Positions 8,439 through 15,523 of a DNA stretch of 15,523 nt are shown in pieces; position 1 is the first letter of the stretch; each line of letters opens with the position of its first letter. A program made the position numbers and the translations under genes. Source of the stretch: Pseudomonadota bacterium (GTDB lineage: Bacteria > Pseudomonadota > Gammaproteobacteria > Burkholderiales > Burkholderiaceae); NCBI GenBank assembly GCA_023441105.1, contig JAEZQX010000173.1:1-15523 (forward strand), read 5' to 3'. A model generated the notes under the pieces. That model was not told where the DNA came from, did no database searches, and was given only the letters and a program-made list of their open reading frames with translations.

Positions 8439-9041
8439 ATGCAGCACATTCCCGAGCTCGCCCTGGCCGGTGCGCTGGCGTGGGGCGCCGGGCTGCGGCT
8501 CTACCTGGTGATGTTCCTGTTCGGCCTGGCCTCGCTGCTGGGCTACTGGGAGCTGCCGGAACACCTTTCGCTGCTGTCGCATCCGCTGGTGCTGTTCGCA
8601 TCGGGGTTCATGACGCTGGTGGAGTTGTTTGCCGACAAGCTGCCGCTGCTCGACACCATCTGGGATGCCATCCACACCTTCATCCGCATACCCGCCGGTG
8701 CGGCATTGGCGGCGTCGGTGTTCGCCGATTCCGGCGCCGCCATCACCCTGGCCGCCGCGCTGCTCGGCGGCACGCTCACCGCAACCACGCATTTTTCCAA
8801 GGCCAGCACCCGCGCGGCGGTCAACACATCGCCCGAACCGTTGAGCAATGCCGCGGTCTCGTTCACGGAGGATGCGCTGGTCGCCGGCGGCAGCTGGCTG
8901 GCGATGGCCCAGCCGGCGATCTTCCTGGCGCTGCTGGCGGTGTTCGTGGTGGCCGCGCTGCTGATGCTGCGCTGGATCATCCGCGGCGCCCAGCGCCTGC
9001 TGCGCCGGGCCGACGATCCTGCCAGCCGCGGGGTTGGCTGA
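8439..9041 (+). CDS. DUF4126-family integral membrane protein
   Basis: A hydrophobic protein of about 200 residues matching the DUF4126 pattern: 'ALAGALAWGAGLRLYLVMFL' (9-28), 'LVELFADKLPLLDTIWDAIH' (60-79), 'RIPAGAALAA' (83-92) and 'NTSPEPLSNA' (129-138). Membrane segments are apparent near 7-34, 48-64, 98-115 and 157-178, with a basic tail ('RGAQRLLRRADD'). No function is established for the family. Three in-frame ATGs are possible: 8388, 8415 and 8439. I chose 8439 because the family begins directly with the first membrane helix, the codons upstream (CTT, GCA, ACT, AGT) are unlike the GC-rich usage downstream, and a promoter candidate overlaps 8388. A weak CAGG precedes 8439. It is divergent from the SYLF lipoprotein and convergent with glnB. 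Confidence 0.8.
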   Translation: MQHIPELALAGALAWGAGLRLYLVMFLFGLASLLGYWELPEHLSLLSHPLVLFASGFMTLVELFADKLPLLDTIWDAIHTFIRIPAGAALAASVFADSGAAITLAAALLGGTLTATTHFSKASTRAAVNTSPEPLSNAAVSFTEDALVAGGSWLAMAQPAIFLALLAVFVVAALLMLRWIIRGAQRLLRRADDPASRGVG

Positions 9042-9052
9042 CGGCCTGGCCC

Positions 9053-9070
9053 GCCGCCTCGGACGGCGGC
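9053..9070. terminator. Stem-loop between DUF4126 gene and glnB
   Basis: GCCGCC (9053-9058), a 6-base loop and GGCGGC (9065-9070) fill the 43-base gap between these convergent genes. It is GC-rich without a T run; a shared terminator is plausible by position. Confidence 0.4.
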
Positions 9071-9084
9071 TCGACCCACTGCCC

Positions 9085-9450
<366 letters not shown>

Positions 9451-9537
9451 CTAAGATAACCCATCGCGCGCGCCGATCCCGAACCGCCGACCGCCGGCGG
9501 CCTTTGGGCTACCCTTCGCGCGGCCGTGCCGCGGCGC

Positions 9538-11160
9538 TCACTCACGGAACCGCGAGGTGATCGGATAACGCCAGTCGCGGCCGAATGCCCGGTCGGTCAC
9601 CCGCACACCCACCGGCGCCTGCCGGCGCTTGTATTCGCTGATCCGGATCAGCCTGACCACCTGGTGCACGGCGTCCTCGGGCAGGCCGGCGGCCAGCATT
9701 TGCTCCACCGACATGTTCCGTTCCATGTACATCTGGACGATCTCGTCGAGGATCTCGTAGGCCGGCAGCGAATCCTGGTCGGTCTGGTCCGGGCGCAGCT
9801 CGGCACTCGGCGCCCGCGTGATGATGCGCTCGGGGATCACCGGCGCCACCGTGTTGCGGTATTCCGAGAGCTTGTAGACCAGGGTCTTGGCGATGTCCTT
9901 GATCACCGCGAAGCCGCCGGCCATGTCGCCGTAGAGGGTGCAGTAACCCACCGCCATCTCCGACTTGTTGCCGGTGGTGAGGACGATGGCGCCGCTCTTG
10001 TTGGAGAGCGCCATCAGCAGCGTGCCGCGGATGCGGGCCTGGATATTCTCCTCGGTGGTGTCCTCCGGCAGGCCGCGGAATTCGTCGGCAAGGGTGCCGC
10101 GAAATGCCTGGAAGCAATCGCCGATCGGCCAGACGTCGTAGCGCACGCCGAGGCGCTCGGCCATGTCGCGCGCATCGTCGAGCGACATCGAGGCGGTATA
10201 GGCCGACGGCATCATCACTGCCCGCACGCGATCGGCGCCCAGGGCGTCGACCGCCACCGCCAGCGTCAGCGCCGAATCGATGCCGCCCGACAGGCCCAGG
10301 ATCACCGAAGGAAAGCCGTTCTTGCCAACGTAGTCCTGCACGCCGAGCCTGAGCGCCTTGTAGACCTGCGCCAGGAAGTCGAGATCCGGCTCGACCCGCC
10401 CGTCGACTTGGACGCCGTCCGGTCCCTTCTCGACGTCGACCAGGAGCAGGTCCTCTTCGAACTCCAGCGCCTGCGCGGCCAGCGTGCCGTCACGCTGCAA
10501 GGCGAAGGTCTGGCCATCGAAGACCAGCTCGTCCTGGCCGCCCACCAGGTTGCAGGCCACCAGCGCCATGCCGGCGGCGCAGACGTTGTCCCGGGCGACG
10601 TCGAAGCGCGTGGCCCGCTTGTTGAGGTGATAGGGCGACGCATTCAGCGACAGCAGGACCTCCGCACCGGCCTCGCGCGCCAGCGCCGGCGCCCGCGGCA
10701 GCCAGAAATCCTCGCAGATGGCGATGCCGAAGCGCACGCCCTCGACCTCGAAGACCAGCGGCTCGCCGCCGGGCGCGAAATAGCGGATCTCGTCGAAGAC
10801 CGAGTAGTTGGGCAACTCCATCTTGAGGTATTCGCCGATGACGGCGCCGCCCTTGAGCACTGCCGCCGCGTTGTGGCAATGCCGGCCGCGCCGGACCGGA
10901 TAGCCCACCACCAGGTGCAGGTCCGGATGACGGCCGGATATCATGGCCACTCGCTGCAACGCCTCGACGGCCTTTGCATAGAATGCATCACGAAACAGCA
11001 AGTCCTCCGGCGGATAGCCGGACAGCGACAACTCCGGCGTCAGCAGTATCTGCGCTCCCGCCGCCACCGCGTCGCGCGTCGCCTGTTCGATGCGATCGAC
11101 GTTCCCGCTGAAATCGCCCACCGTCTGATTGAGTTGGGCGCACGCAATTCTTACCGGCAT
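9538..11160 (-). CDS. nadE: Glutamine-dependent NAD+ synthetase
   Basis: Final enzyme of NAD synthesis: nicotinic acid adenine dinucleotide + ATP + glutamine to NAD+. The 540 residues have two parts. The N-terminal nitrilase-type glutaminase shows the catalytic triad E43 ('TPELSLSGYPPEDL'), K113 ('YLKMELPNY') and C149 ('IAICEDFW'). The C-terminal synthetase shows the ATP pyrophosphatase P-loop SGGIDS (291-296), 'LTTGNKSEMAVGYCTLYGD' and the lysine/arginine-rich end 'ISEYKRRQAP'. Ammonia from glutamine is passed between the two sites. The length fits the shorter two-domain class found in many Proteobacteria. The ATG at 11160 gives 'MPVRIACAQLNQTVGD', the family start, without a clear ribosome site. 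It lies upstream of glnB on the same strand, and its start overlaps the region where the divergent acyltransferase gene begins. Confidence 0.96.
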   Translation of the reverse strand: MPVRIACAQLNQTVGDFSGNVDRIEQATRDAVAAGAQILLTPELSLSGYPPEDLLFRDAFYAKAVEALQRVAMISGRHPDLHLVVGYPVRRGRHCHNAAAVLKGGAVIGEYLKMELPNYSVFDEIRYFAPGGEPLVFEVEGVRFGIAICEDFWLPRAPALAREAGAEVLLSLNASPYHLNKRATRFDVARDNVCAAGMALVACNLVGGQDELVFDGQTFALQRDGTLAAQALEFEEDLLLVDVEKGPDGVQVDGRVEPDLDFLAQVYKALRLGVQDYVGKNGFPSVILGLSGGIDSALTLAVAVDALGADRVRAVMMPSAYTASMSLDDARDMAERLGVRYDVWPIGDCFQAFRGTLADEFRGLPEDTTEENIQARIRGTLLMALSNKSGAIVLTTGNKSEMAVGYCTLYGDMAGGFAVIKDIAKTLVYKLSEYRNTVAPVIPERIITRAPSAELRPDQTDQDSLPAYEILDEIVQMYMERNMSVEQMLAAGLPEDAVHQVVRLIRISEYKRRQAPVGVRVTDRAFGRDWRYPITSRFRE

Positions 11161-11201
11161 GATGAAATCCAGGTCGAGGACTGGCGACGTTGATGCGGCG
11201 C

Positions 11202-11207
11202 ATTATC
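11202..11207 (-). promoter_or_regulatory. Possible -10 box for nadE
   Basis: GATAAT on the minus strand (5 of 6 to TATAAT) stands 41 bases before the nadE ATG in a short AT-richer patch. No -35 match is visible at the right distance, so this is weak. If used, it lies at the 5' edge of the divergent acyltransferase gene. Confidence 0.22.
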
Positions 11208-11209
11208 GC

Positions 11210-12349
11210 ATGCAGGTCCTCGACGGCCTGGATGGGCTGCGCGCCGAAGACTGGCTCAGGCTGCAGGATTCCGGGAGCAATCCGTTCATCGACTGGCGCT
11301 TCCTGAGCGCCCTCGCCGAGAGCGGCAGCGTCGGCGAAGGCACCGGCTGGCAGCCGCGTTTCGCGCTGCTCCAGCGCGGCAAGGAAGTGGTGGGCGCGGC
11401 GCCGCTCTTCGAGAAGCACCACTCCTATGGCGAGTACGTGTTCGACTGGGCCTGGGCGGACGCCTATCGCCGCAACGGCCTGCCGTACTACCCGAAGGGG
11501 CTGGTGGCGGTGCCCTTCACGCCGGTGCCGGGACCGCGCCTGCTCGCCGTCGACGCCGAGGCACGGTCGGCGCTCGCCGGCGGCCTGGTAACCATCGCGC
11601 AGCGGCTGCAGTGGTCGTCGCTGCACGTGCTGTTCCCCGATGCCGCGGCTGCCGAGGCGCTTGCCTCGCAGTCGCTGCTCGAGCGCAAGGGCGTGCAGTT
11701 CCACTGGCAGAACCCCGGCTACAGCAGCTTCGACGAGTTCCTCGGCCACCTCACCCAGCCGAAGCGCAAGAAGGTGCTGGCGGAGCGACGCAAGGTGCGC
11801 GAGGCCGGGGTCAGGATGACCGTGCTGTCCGGCGGCGAGATCACCGAGGGTGATTGGGACTTCTTCCATCGCTGCTACACGATGACCTATGCCCTGCATC
11901 ACTCGACGCCCTACCTCGAGCGCTCGTTCTTCAGCCTGATCGGGCAATCGATGCCGGAGCACCTGGTGATGTTCGTCGCCCGCCGCGGCGACAAGGGCAA
12001 GCGCATCGCCGCCAGCCTGCTGTTCCATGACGGCCAGGCGATCTACGGCCGCTATTGGGGCGCGCTCGAATACATCCCGTGCCTGCACTTCGAGGCGAGC
12101 TACTACTCGCCGATGGAATGGGCCATCGCGCGCCGGCTGTCGCGCTTCGAGGGCGGCGCCCAGGGCGAGCACAAGATGGCGCGCGGATTCCTGCCGGTGC
12201 CGACCAGCTCGTTCCACTGGCTGGCGCATCCGGCCTTCAACGACGCGATCGCGCGCTACCTGGAGCGGGAGGCCGGCGGCATCGACGAGTACCTCGACGA
12301 GCTGCGCGAGCGCAACCCGCTGCGCGAAGGCGGCGCGACGACCTCTTAG
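11210..12349 (+). CDS. GNAT-fold / FemAB-like acyltransferase (DUF482, COG3146 family)
   Basis: A protein of about 380 residues of the DUF482 family, annotated as GNAT-fold or 'peptidogalycan biosynthesis' proteins. Matching stretches are 'NPFIDWRFLSALAESGSVG', 'PLFEKHHSYGEYVFDWAWAD', 'LTQPKRKKVLAERRKVREAG', 'ASLLFHDGQAIYGRYWGAL', 'CLHFEASYYSPMEWAI' and 'GAQGEHKMARGFLPVPTSS'. No signal peptide or membrane helix is seen, so it is probably cytoplasmic. The acyl donor and acceptor are unknown. Start choice is open: 11159 or 11162 would give 'MMKSRSRTGDVDAAHYR', but these codons include two AGG and one ACT, unlike the gene body, and would overlap the nadE start codon; 11210 ('MQVLDGLDGLRAEDW') fits where the family begins. 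No start has a good ribosome site. It is convergent with ppa. Confidence 0.85.
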   Translation: MQVLDGLDGLRAEDWLRLQDSGSNPFIDWRFLSALAESGSVGEGTGWQPRFALLQRGKEVVGAAPLFEKHHSYGEYVFDWAWADAYRRNGLPYYPKGLVAVPFTPVPGPRLLAVDAEARSALAGGLVTIAQRLQWSSLHVLFPDAAAAEALASQSLLERKGVQFHWQNPGYSSFDEFLGHLTQPKRKKVLAERRKVREAGVRMTVLSGGEITEGDWDFFHRCYTMTYALHHSTPYLERSFFSLIGQSMPEHLVMFVARRGDKGKRIAASLLFHDGQAIYGRYWGALEYIPCLHFEASYYSPMEWAIARRLSRFEGGAQGEHKMARGFLPVPTSSFHWLAHPAFNDAIARYLEREAGGIDEYLDELRERNPLREGGATTS

Positions 12350-12370
12350 GAGCGGGAGCCTGGGCTCCTA
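12347..12370. terminator. Hairpin holding both stop codons of convergent genes
   Basis: TAGGAGC (12347-12353) pairs with GCTCCTA (12364-12370). The left arm starts with the TAG of the acyltransferase gene, and the right arm is the TAG of ppa read on the other strand. An inner alternative, GGAGC-CTGG-GCTCC (12355-12368), competes. The core GGAGCCTGGGC also occurs at 6034-6044 behind the Smr gene. Probably a two-way terminator. Confidence 0.6.
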
Positions 12371-12916
12371 GTACATCGGCTTGGGCGTGGTCTCGTCGTA
12401 GCGGCCGATGCCGGCCATGATCTCGCTGGTGGCATCCTCGGGTCCGCCCCAGCCAAGCACCTTGACCCACTTGCCGGGCTCGAGGTCCTTGTAGTGCTCG
12501 AAGAAATGCTGGATCTGCGCCAGCCGCTCCGGCGCCAGATCCGTTGCCTTGCGCCAGTGCTTGTAGATGGGCAGCACCTTGTCGATCGGCACTGCCAGCA
12601 GCTTGGCGTCGCCGCCGGCCTCGTCGTCCATCTTGAGCACGCCAAGGGCGCGGCAGCGGATGACCGCGCCCACCGTCACCGGATGCGGCGTGACCACCAG
12701 CACGTCCACCGGGTCGCCGTCGTCGGCGATGGTGCGCGGGATATAGCCATAGTTGCACGGATAGTGCATGGCGGTGACCATGAAGCGGTCGACGAACAAC
12801 GCGCCGGTGTCCTTGTCGACCTCGTACTTGATTGGGTCAGCGTTCATCGGTATTTCGATGATCACGTTGAACTCCCCCGGGAGGTTCTGGCCGGGCCCGA
12901 CTCGATCTAGATTCAT
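12368..12916 (-). CDS. ppa: Inorganic pyrophosphatase (family I, soluble)
   Basis: Hydrolyses pyrophosphate to two phosphates in the cytoplasm and so drives biosynthetic reactions. The 182 residues align well with E. coli Ppa shifted by one: E21, K30, E32 ('[18 protein letters not shown]'), R44, Y56 ('HYPCNYGYI'), the metal-binding D66, D68 and D71 ('DDGDPVD'), D98, D103 and K105 ('DDEAGGDAK'), and '[17 protein letters not shown]' near the end. The ATG at 12916 gives '[16 protein letters not shown]', equal in position to the E. coli start. No Shine-Dalgarno sequence precedes it; instead a perfect TATAAT lies six bases upstream, which suggests a leaderless mRNA. It is divergent from the aldehyde dehydrogenase gene and shares a stop-codon hairpin with the acyltransferase gene. 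The reading frame stays open far upstream, but that part is antisense to the dehydrogenase. Confidence 0.95.
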   Translation of the reverse strand: MNLDRVGPGQNLPGEFNVIIEIPMNADPIKYEVDKDTGALFVDRFMVTAMHYPCNYGYIPRTIADDGDPVDVLVVTPHPVTVGAVIRCRALGVLKMDDEAGGDAKLLAVPIDKVLPIYKHWRKATDLAPERLAQIQHFFEHYKDLEPGKWVKVLGWGGPEDATSEIMAGIGRYDETTPKPMY

Positions 12917-12922
12917 GCAATC

Positions 12923-12930
12923 ATTATAGT
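12923..12930. promoter_or_regulatory. Overlapping divergent -10 boxes (ppa / aldehyde dehydrogenase)
   Basis: The plus-strand bases ATTATAGT read TATAAT on the minus strand (12928-12923, perfect) towards ppa and TATAGT on the plus strand (12925-12930, 5 of 6) towards the dehydrogenase. They sit in an imperfect palindrome, TCATTATAGTGA (12921-12932). No convincing -35 box is seen on either side. Confidence 0.35.
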
Positions 12931-13015
12931 GATCGGCTCCGGGCAGCGAGGCGGCGCGTGCCATCCGCGTTCGTCGGCCCGACGAGCAGCAGCAAGATTC
13001 AAGGGAGCCACCAAG

Positions 13016-14467
13016 ATGCCAATCGCAGCAAAACAGCACCAGCACTTCATCGACAACCGGTCGCAGTCCGCCAGCGGCGGCGCGGTCATCGAGGTCGTCG
13101 ACCCATCCACCGGCCTCGCCGTCGGGTCGCTCGCCCGCGGCACGGCGGCGGACATCGACCGGGCGGTCGCCGCCGCCCGCGCCGCCTACGATAAGGCCTG
13201 GAGCACCACGCCGGCGGTCACCCGGGGCCGTATCCTGCAGCAGTGGTCGCGCCTGGTGACGGACCACGCCGAGGAGCTCGCCCTGCTCGAATGCGTGGAT
13301 ACCGGCAAGCCGATGCGCCAGGCCCGCAGCGATGCCACCGCGCTGGCGCGCTACTTCGAGTTCTACGCCGGCGCCGCCGACAAGCTGCACGGCCAGACCC
13401 TGCCTTATCTCGAGGGCTACACCGTACTGACCATCCGCGAGCCGCACGGGGTCACCGGCCACATCGTGCCGTGGAACTATCCGATGCAGATTTTCGGCCG
13501 CTCGGTTGGCGCCGCCATCGCTACCGGCAATGCCTGCGTCGTCAAGCCGGCGGAGGATGCCTGCCTGTCGCTGCTGCGGGTGGCCGAGCTGGGCGCCGAA
13601 GCCGGCCTGCCGGCCGGCGTCCTCAACATCGTCACCGGCCTCGGCATCGAAGCCGGCGCCGCCCTGGCCGCGCATCGTGGTATCGATCACATCTCCTTCA
13701 CCGGCTCGACCGCCACCGGCACGGCGGTCGCCCAGGCCGCCGCGGCCCATCATTGCCCGGTCACCCTCGAGCTGGGCGGCAAGTCGCCACAGCTGGTCTT
13801 CGCCGATGCCGACCTCGACGCCGCCCTGCCGGTGCTGGTCAACGCCATCATCCAGAACGGCGGCCAGACCTGCTCCGCCGGCAGCCGGATCCTGGTCGAG
13901 CGCAGCATCGCCGACGAGGTGACGCGGCGCCTGGGCGATCGCTTCTCGAAGCTGGTGGCCGGCCCCGGCGAGCAGGACCTGGATCTCGGACCGCTCATCT
14001 CGGCCAGGCAGCAGCAGCGCGTCGCCCGCCTGCTGGAGGACGCCCTGGCCGGCGGCACCCGGGTCGCGGCCGAAGGCACCGTCGCCAAGGACGCGCCGGC
14101 CGCCGGCTTCTACCAGAAGCCGCTGCTGATCGCCGACCTGCCGGCCGACCACAAGCTGGTGCGCGAGGAGGTCTTCGGCCCGGTCCTGGTGGTCCAGACC
14201 TTCGACGACGAGGCCCACGCGGTGCGGCTCGCCAACGGCACGGACTACGGCCTGGTGGCAGGCATCTGGACGCGCGACGGCGCCCGCCAATTGCGGCTGG
14301 CGCGCAAGCTGCAGAGCGGCCAGGTCTTCATCAACAACTACGGCGCCGGCGGCGGCGTGGAGCTGCCCTTCGGCGGCGTCAAGCACAGCGGCTACGGCCG
14401 GGAGAAGGGCTTCGAGGCGCTCTACGGCTTCACCACGCTGAAAACTGTCGCCATCCAGCACGGTTGA
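13016..14467 (+). CDS. NAD(P)+-dependent aldehyde dehydrogenase (betaine-aldehyde dehydrogenase-like)
   Basis: A 483-residue enzyme of the aldehyde dehydrogenase superfamily, oxidising an aldehyde to its acid. All key residues are present: N154 ('[11 protein letters not shown]'), K177 ('CVVKPAE'), the cofactor-binding 'FTGSTATG' (228-235), the general base E252 ('LELGGKSPQ'), the catalytic C286 ('[10 protein letters not shown]') and E385 ('EEVFGPV'). '[20 protein letters not shown]' is like the end of betaine-, aminobutyraldehyde- and related dehydrogenases, but I cannot name the substrate. The ATG at 13016 follows GGGAG with about 10-base spacing; the open frame continues upstream to 12929 without a ribosome site. 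It lies 25 bases ahead of the short-chain dehydrogenase gene, so the pair is probably one operon. A small stem (CGTCG/CGACG, 12972-12984) lies in its leader. Confidence 0.92.
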   Translation: MPIAAKQHQHFIDNRSQSASGGAVIEVVDPSTGLAVGSLARGTAADIDRAVAAARAAYDKAWSTTPAVTRGRILQQWSRLVTDHAEELALLECVDTGKPMRQARSDATALARYFEFYAGAADKLHGQTLPYLEGYTVLTIREPHGVTGHIVPWNYPMQIFGRSVGAAIATGNACVVKPAEDACLSLLRVAELGAEAGLPAGVLNIVTGLGIEAGAALAAHRGIDHISFTGSTATGTAVAQAAAAHHCPVTLELGGKSPQLVFADADLDAALPVLVNAIIQNGGQTCSAGSRILVERSIADEVTRRLGDRFSKLVAGPGEQDLDLGPLISARQQQRVARLLEDALAGGTRVAAEGTVAKDAPAAGFYQKPLLIADLPADHKLVREEVFGPVLVVQTFDDEAHAVRLANGTDYGLVAGIWTRDGARQLRLARKLQSGQVFINNYGAGGGVELPFGGVKHSGYGREKGFEALYGFTTLKTVAIQHG

Positions 14468-14492
14468 CCGGGCGGGCAAGGGAGAACACAGG

Positions 14493-15248
14493 ATGAGACT
14501 CAAGGACAAGGTAGCGGTGGTCACCGGCGCCGGCTCGGGCTTCGGCGCAGGCATTGCCGAGCGCTTCGCCGCCGAAGGCGCGGCGGTGCTCGTCAACGAC
14601 GTCAACGACGAGAACGGCGAACGGGTTGCCAAGGCGATCCGCGACAGCGGCGGCCAGGCGGCCTATGTCCGCGGCGACGTCTCGCAGGACGCGGACACCG
14701 CTGGCATGCTGGCCGCGGCGCTGAAGAGCTTCGGCAAGGTCGACATCGTAGTCAACAACGCCGGCGTCTCGCACCGCAACCAGCCGATGCTGGACGTGAG
14801 CGAGGCCGATTTCGACCGCGTCTTCGCCATCAACGTGAAGGGCGTGTTCTGGAGCGCCAAGCACTTCGTGCCCTACTTCCGCAAGCAAGGCGGTGGCTGC
14901 TTCGTCAACATCGCGTCCACCGCCGGCGTGCGGCCGCGGCCGGGGCTGGTCTGGTACAACGGCAGCAAGGGCGCGCTGATCGTCATCTCCAAGACGATGG
15001 CGGTGGAGCTCGCGCCGGATCGGATCCGCGTCAACGCCATCAATCCGGTGGCGGGAGAGACGCCGCTGCTGGCCACCTTCATGGGCCAGGACACCCCTCA
15101 GATGCGGGAGAAGTTCGTCTCGACGATCCCGCTGGGCCGGCTCTCGCAGCCGCGCGACATCGCCAACGCCGCGCTATTCCTTGCGTCCGACGACGCCGAC
15201 TTCATCACCGGCGCCTGTCTCGAGGTCGACGGCGGGCGCTGCGTCTGA
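14493..15248 (+). CDS. Short-chain dehydrogenase/reductase (classical SDR)
   Basis: A 251-residue classical SDR, of normal length. Seen: the cofactor loop TGAGSGFG (11-18), D36 at the end of the second strand ('VLVNDVND'), which usually means NAD(H) preference over NADP(H), NNAG (88-91), N114, and the catalytic S142, Y155 and K159 ('NIASTAG', 'YNGSKG'). The end '[19 protein letters not shown]' is the standard SDR finish. It resembles the FabG and glucose-1-dehydrogenase branches in general pattern, which does not fix the substrate. The ATG at 14493 has GGGAGA about 10 bases upstream. Next to an aldehyde dehydrogenase and probably NAD-linked, it could oxidise an alcohol or hydroxy compound to the carbonyl used by its neighbour; that is inference. 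Confidence 0.92.
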   Translation: MRLKDKVAVVTGAGSGFGAGIAERFAAEGAAVLVNDVNDENGERVAKAIRDSGGQAAYVRGDVSQDADTAGMLAAALKSFGKVDIVVNNAGVSHRNQPMLDVSEADFDRVFAINVKGVFWSAKHFVPYFRKQGGGCFVNIASTAGVRPRPGLVWYNGSKGALIVISKTMAVELAPDRIRVNAINPVAGETPLLATFMGQDTPQMREKFVSTIPLGRLSQPRDIANAALFLASDDADFITGACLEVDGGRCV

Positions 15249-15523
15249 TCCCGGCTGGGCGCTGCCCACCCCGCCGGCGTCCGCGATGCCGGCGTCCGGC
15301 CCGGACGCCCCGTTGGCAAGCGGGGCCCGGTCCTGCAGGTCCTGGCGATCCGGCCGGGCAATCGCCGGCACCGCACCGACATCGCCGGCAGTGACCAGGG
15401 CGGACGCCTCGTCGGGATCGTTGCTGTCAGCCGGGGCCACGCCGGCGGCACCCGCTGCCGCAGCCGCACCAGCGGCCGCATGGGCCGCGCCGACTGCCGA
15501 TGCCGCGACGGCGCTGGAAAGCC
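15174..15523 (-). CDS. Possible 3' end of an alanine-rich protein (partial)
   Basis: A minus-strand frame is open from the right edge to a TAG at 15174-15176, 115 codons. Its product starts 'SSAVAASAVGAAHAAAGAAA' and goes on with Asp/Gly/Ala/Pro-rich residues, for example 'DSNDPDEASALVTAGDVGAV'. Third codon positions are mostly G or C, as in the real genes here. Against it: the last 75 bases overlap the convergent SDR gene, two stem-loops that could end the SDR transcript lie inside it, low-complexity GC-rich DNA often gives such frames, and a plus-strand frame from 15286 is also open. I do not recognise the product. Apart from this, bases 15249-15523 show only stem-loops. Confidence 0.3.
   Translation of the reverse strand, partial: LSSAVAASAVGAAHAAAGAAAAAGAAGVAPADSNDPDEASALVTAGDVGAVPAIARPDRQDLQDRAPLANGASGPDAGIADAGGVGSAQPGSDAAPAVDLETGAGDEVGVVGRKE
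15291..15309 (+). terminator. Stem-loop downstream of the SDR gene
   Basis: GGCGTCCG (15291-15298), a 3-base loop and CGGACGCC (15302-15309) lie 42 bases after the SDR stop. A second stem, GCCCCG/CGGGGC (15307-15312 with 15321-15326), follows directly. Neither has a T run. They may end the dehydrogenase operon, or be chance pairing within a GC-rich gene on the other strand. Confidence 0.3.

Noticed and set aside
9526..11193. A 555-codon open frame on the plus strand
   Set aside because: It mirrors nadE, whose catalytic residues and full length on the minus strand are clear. The antisense product has a low-complexity, His/Arg-rich composition.
12917..14632. Upstream extension of ppa to a 754-residue fusion protein
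   Set aside because: The extra part is antisense to the aldehyde dehydrogenase and SDR genes. The pyrophosphatase aligns from its own ATG at 12916.

Overview
The window is a strongly GC-rich, densely coded stretch of bacterial chromosome. It carries ordinary housekeeping and metabolic genes and no sign of mobile DNA, CRISPR, tRNA or rRNA. The organism is most likely a proteobacterium, probably a betaproteobacterium. The reasons are the order trxB / ftsK / lolA / rarA, a stand-alone Smr gene behind trxB, a LolA-type lipoprotein carrier (so an outer membrane), and a PII gene beside a glutamine-dependent NAD synthetase gene. This placement is inference from gene content; no marker gene for naming a species is present.

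Left part (1-4236, all minus strand): a Crp/Fnr-type regulator is followed after 16 bases by ftsK (chromosome translocase of division), then lolA (periplasmic lipoprotein chaperone) and the 5' end of rarA (replication-fork AAA+ ATPase), cut by the window edge. A promoter candidate sits in front of the regulator. A terminator-like hairpin between ftsK and lolA may partly uncouple them. Divergent from this block, trxB (thioredoxin reductase) and an Smr-domain gene form a plus-strand pair ending in a 16-bp perfect stem-loop.

Middle part (6093-12370): a Tat-exported amidohydrolase has its own promoter candidate and a structured leader. Next come a convergent SYLF-domain lipoprotein and, divergent from that, a DUF4126 membrane protein. 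Then come two minus-strand genes, nadE and glnB (PII), which suggest a nitrogen/NAD control pair. A GNAT/FemAB-like acyltransferase gene starts back to back with nadE and converges on ppa (inorganic pyrophosphatase). The convergent stop codons lie inside one hairpin that shares an 11-base core with the hairpin behind the Smr gene.

Right part (12916-15523): ppa is divergent from an aldehyde dehydrogenase + short-chain dehydrogenase pair that looks like a two-step alcohol/aldehyde oxidation unit of unknown substrate. The last 275 bases hold GC-rich stem-loops and an alanine-rich minus-strand reading frame running off the edge, which may be the end of the next gene.

I did not find a clear new biological system. 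The points most worth checking are the nadE-glnB pairing, the possible leaderless ppa transcript with overlapping divergent -10 boxes, the stop-codon hairpin repeat, the altered ligand pocket of the Crp-like regulator, and the trxB leader with two competing hairpins.
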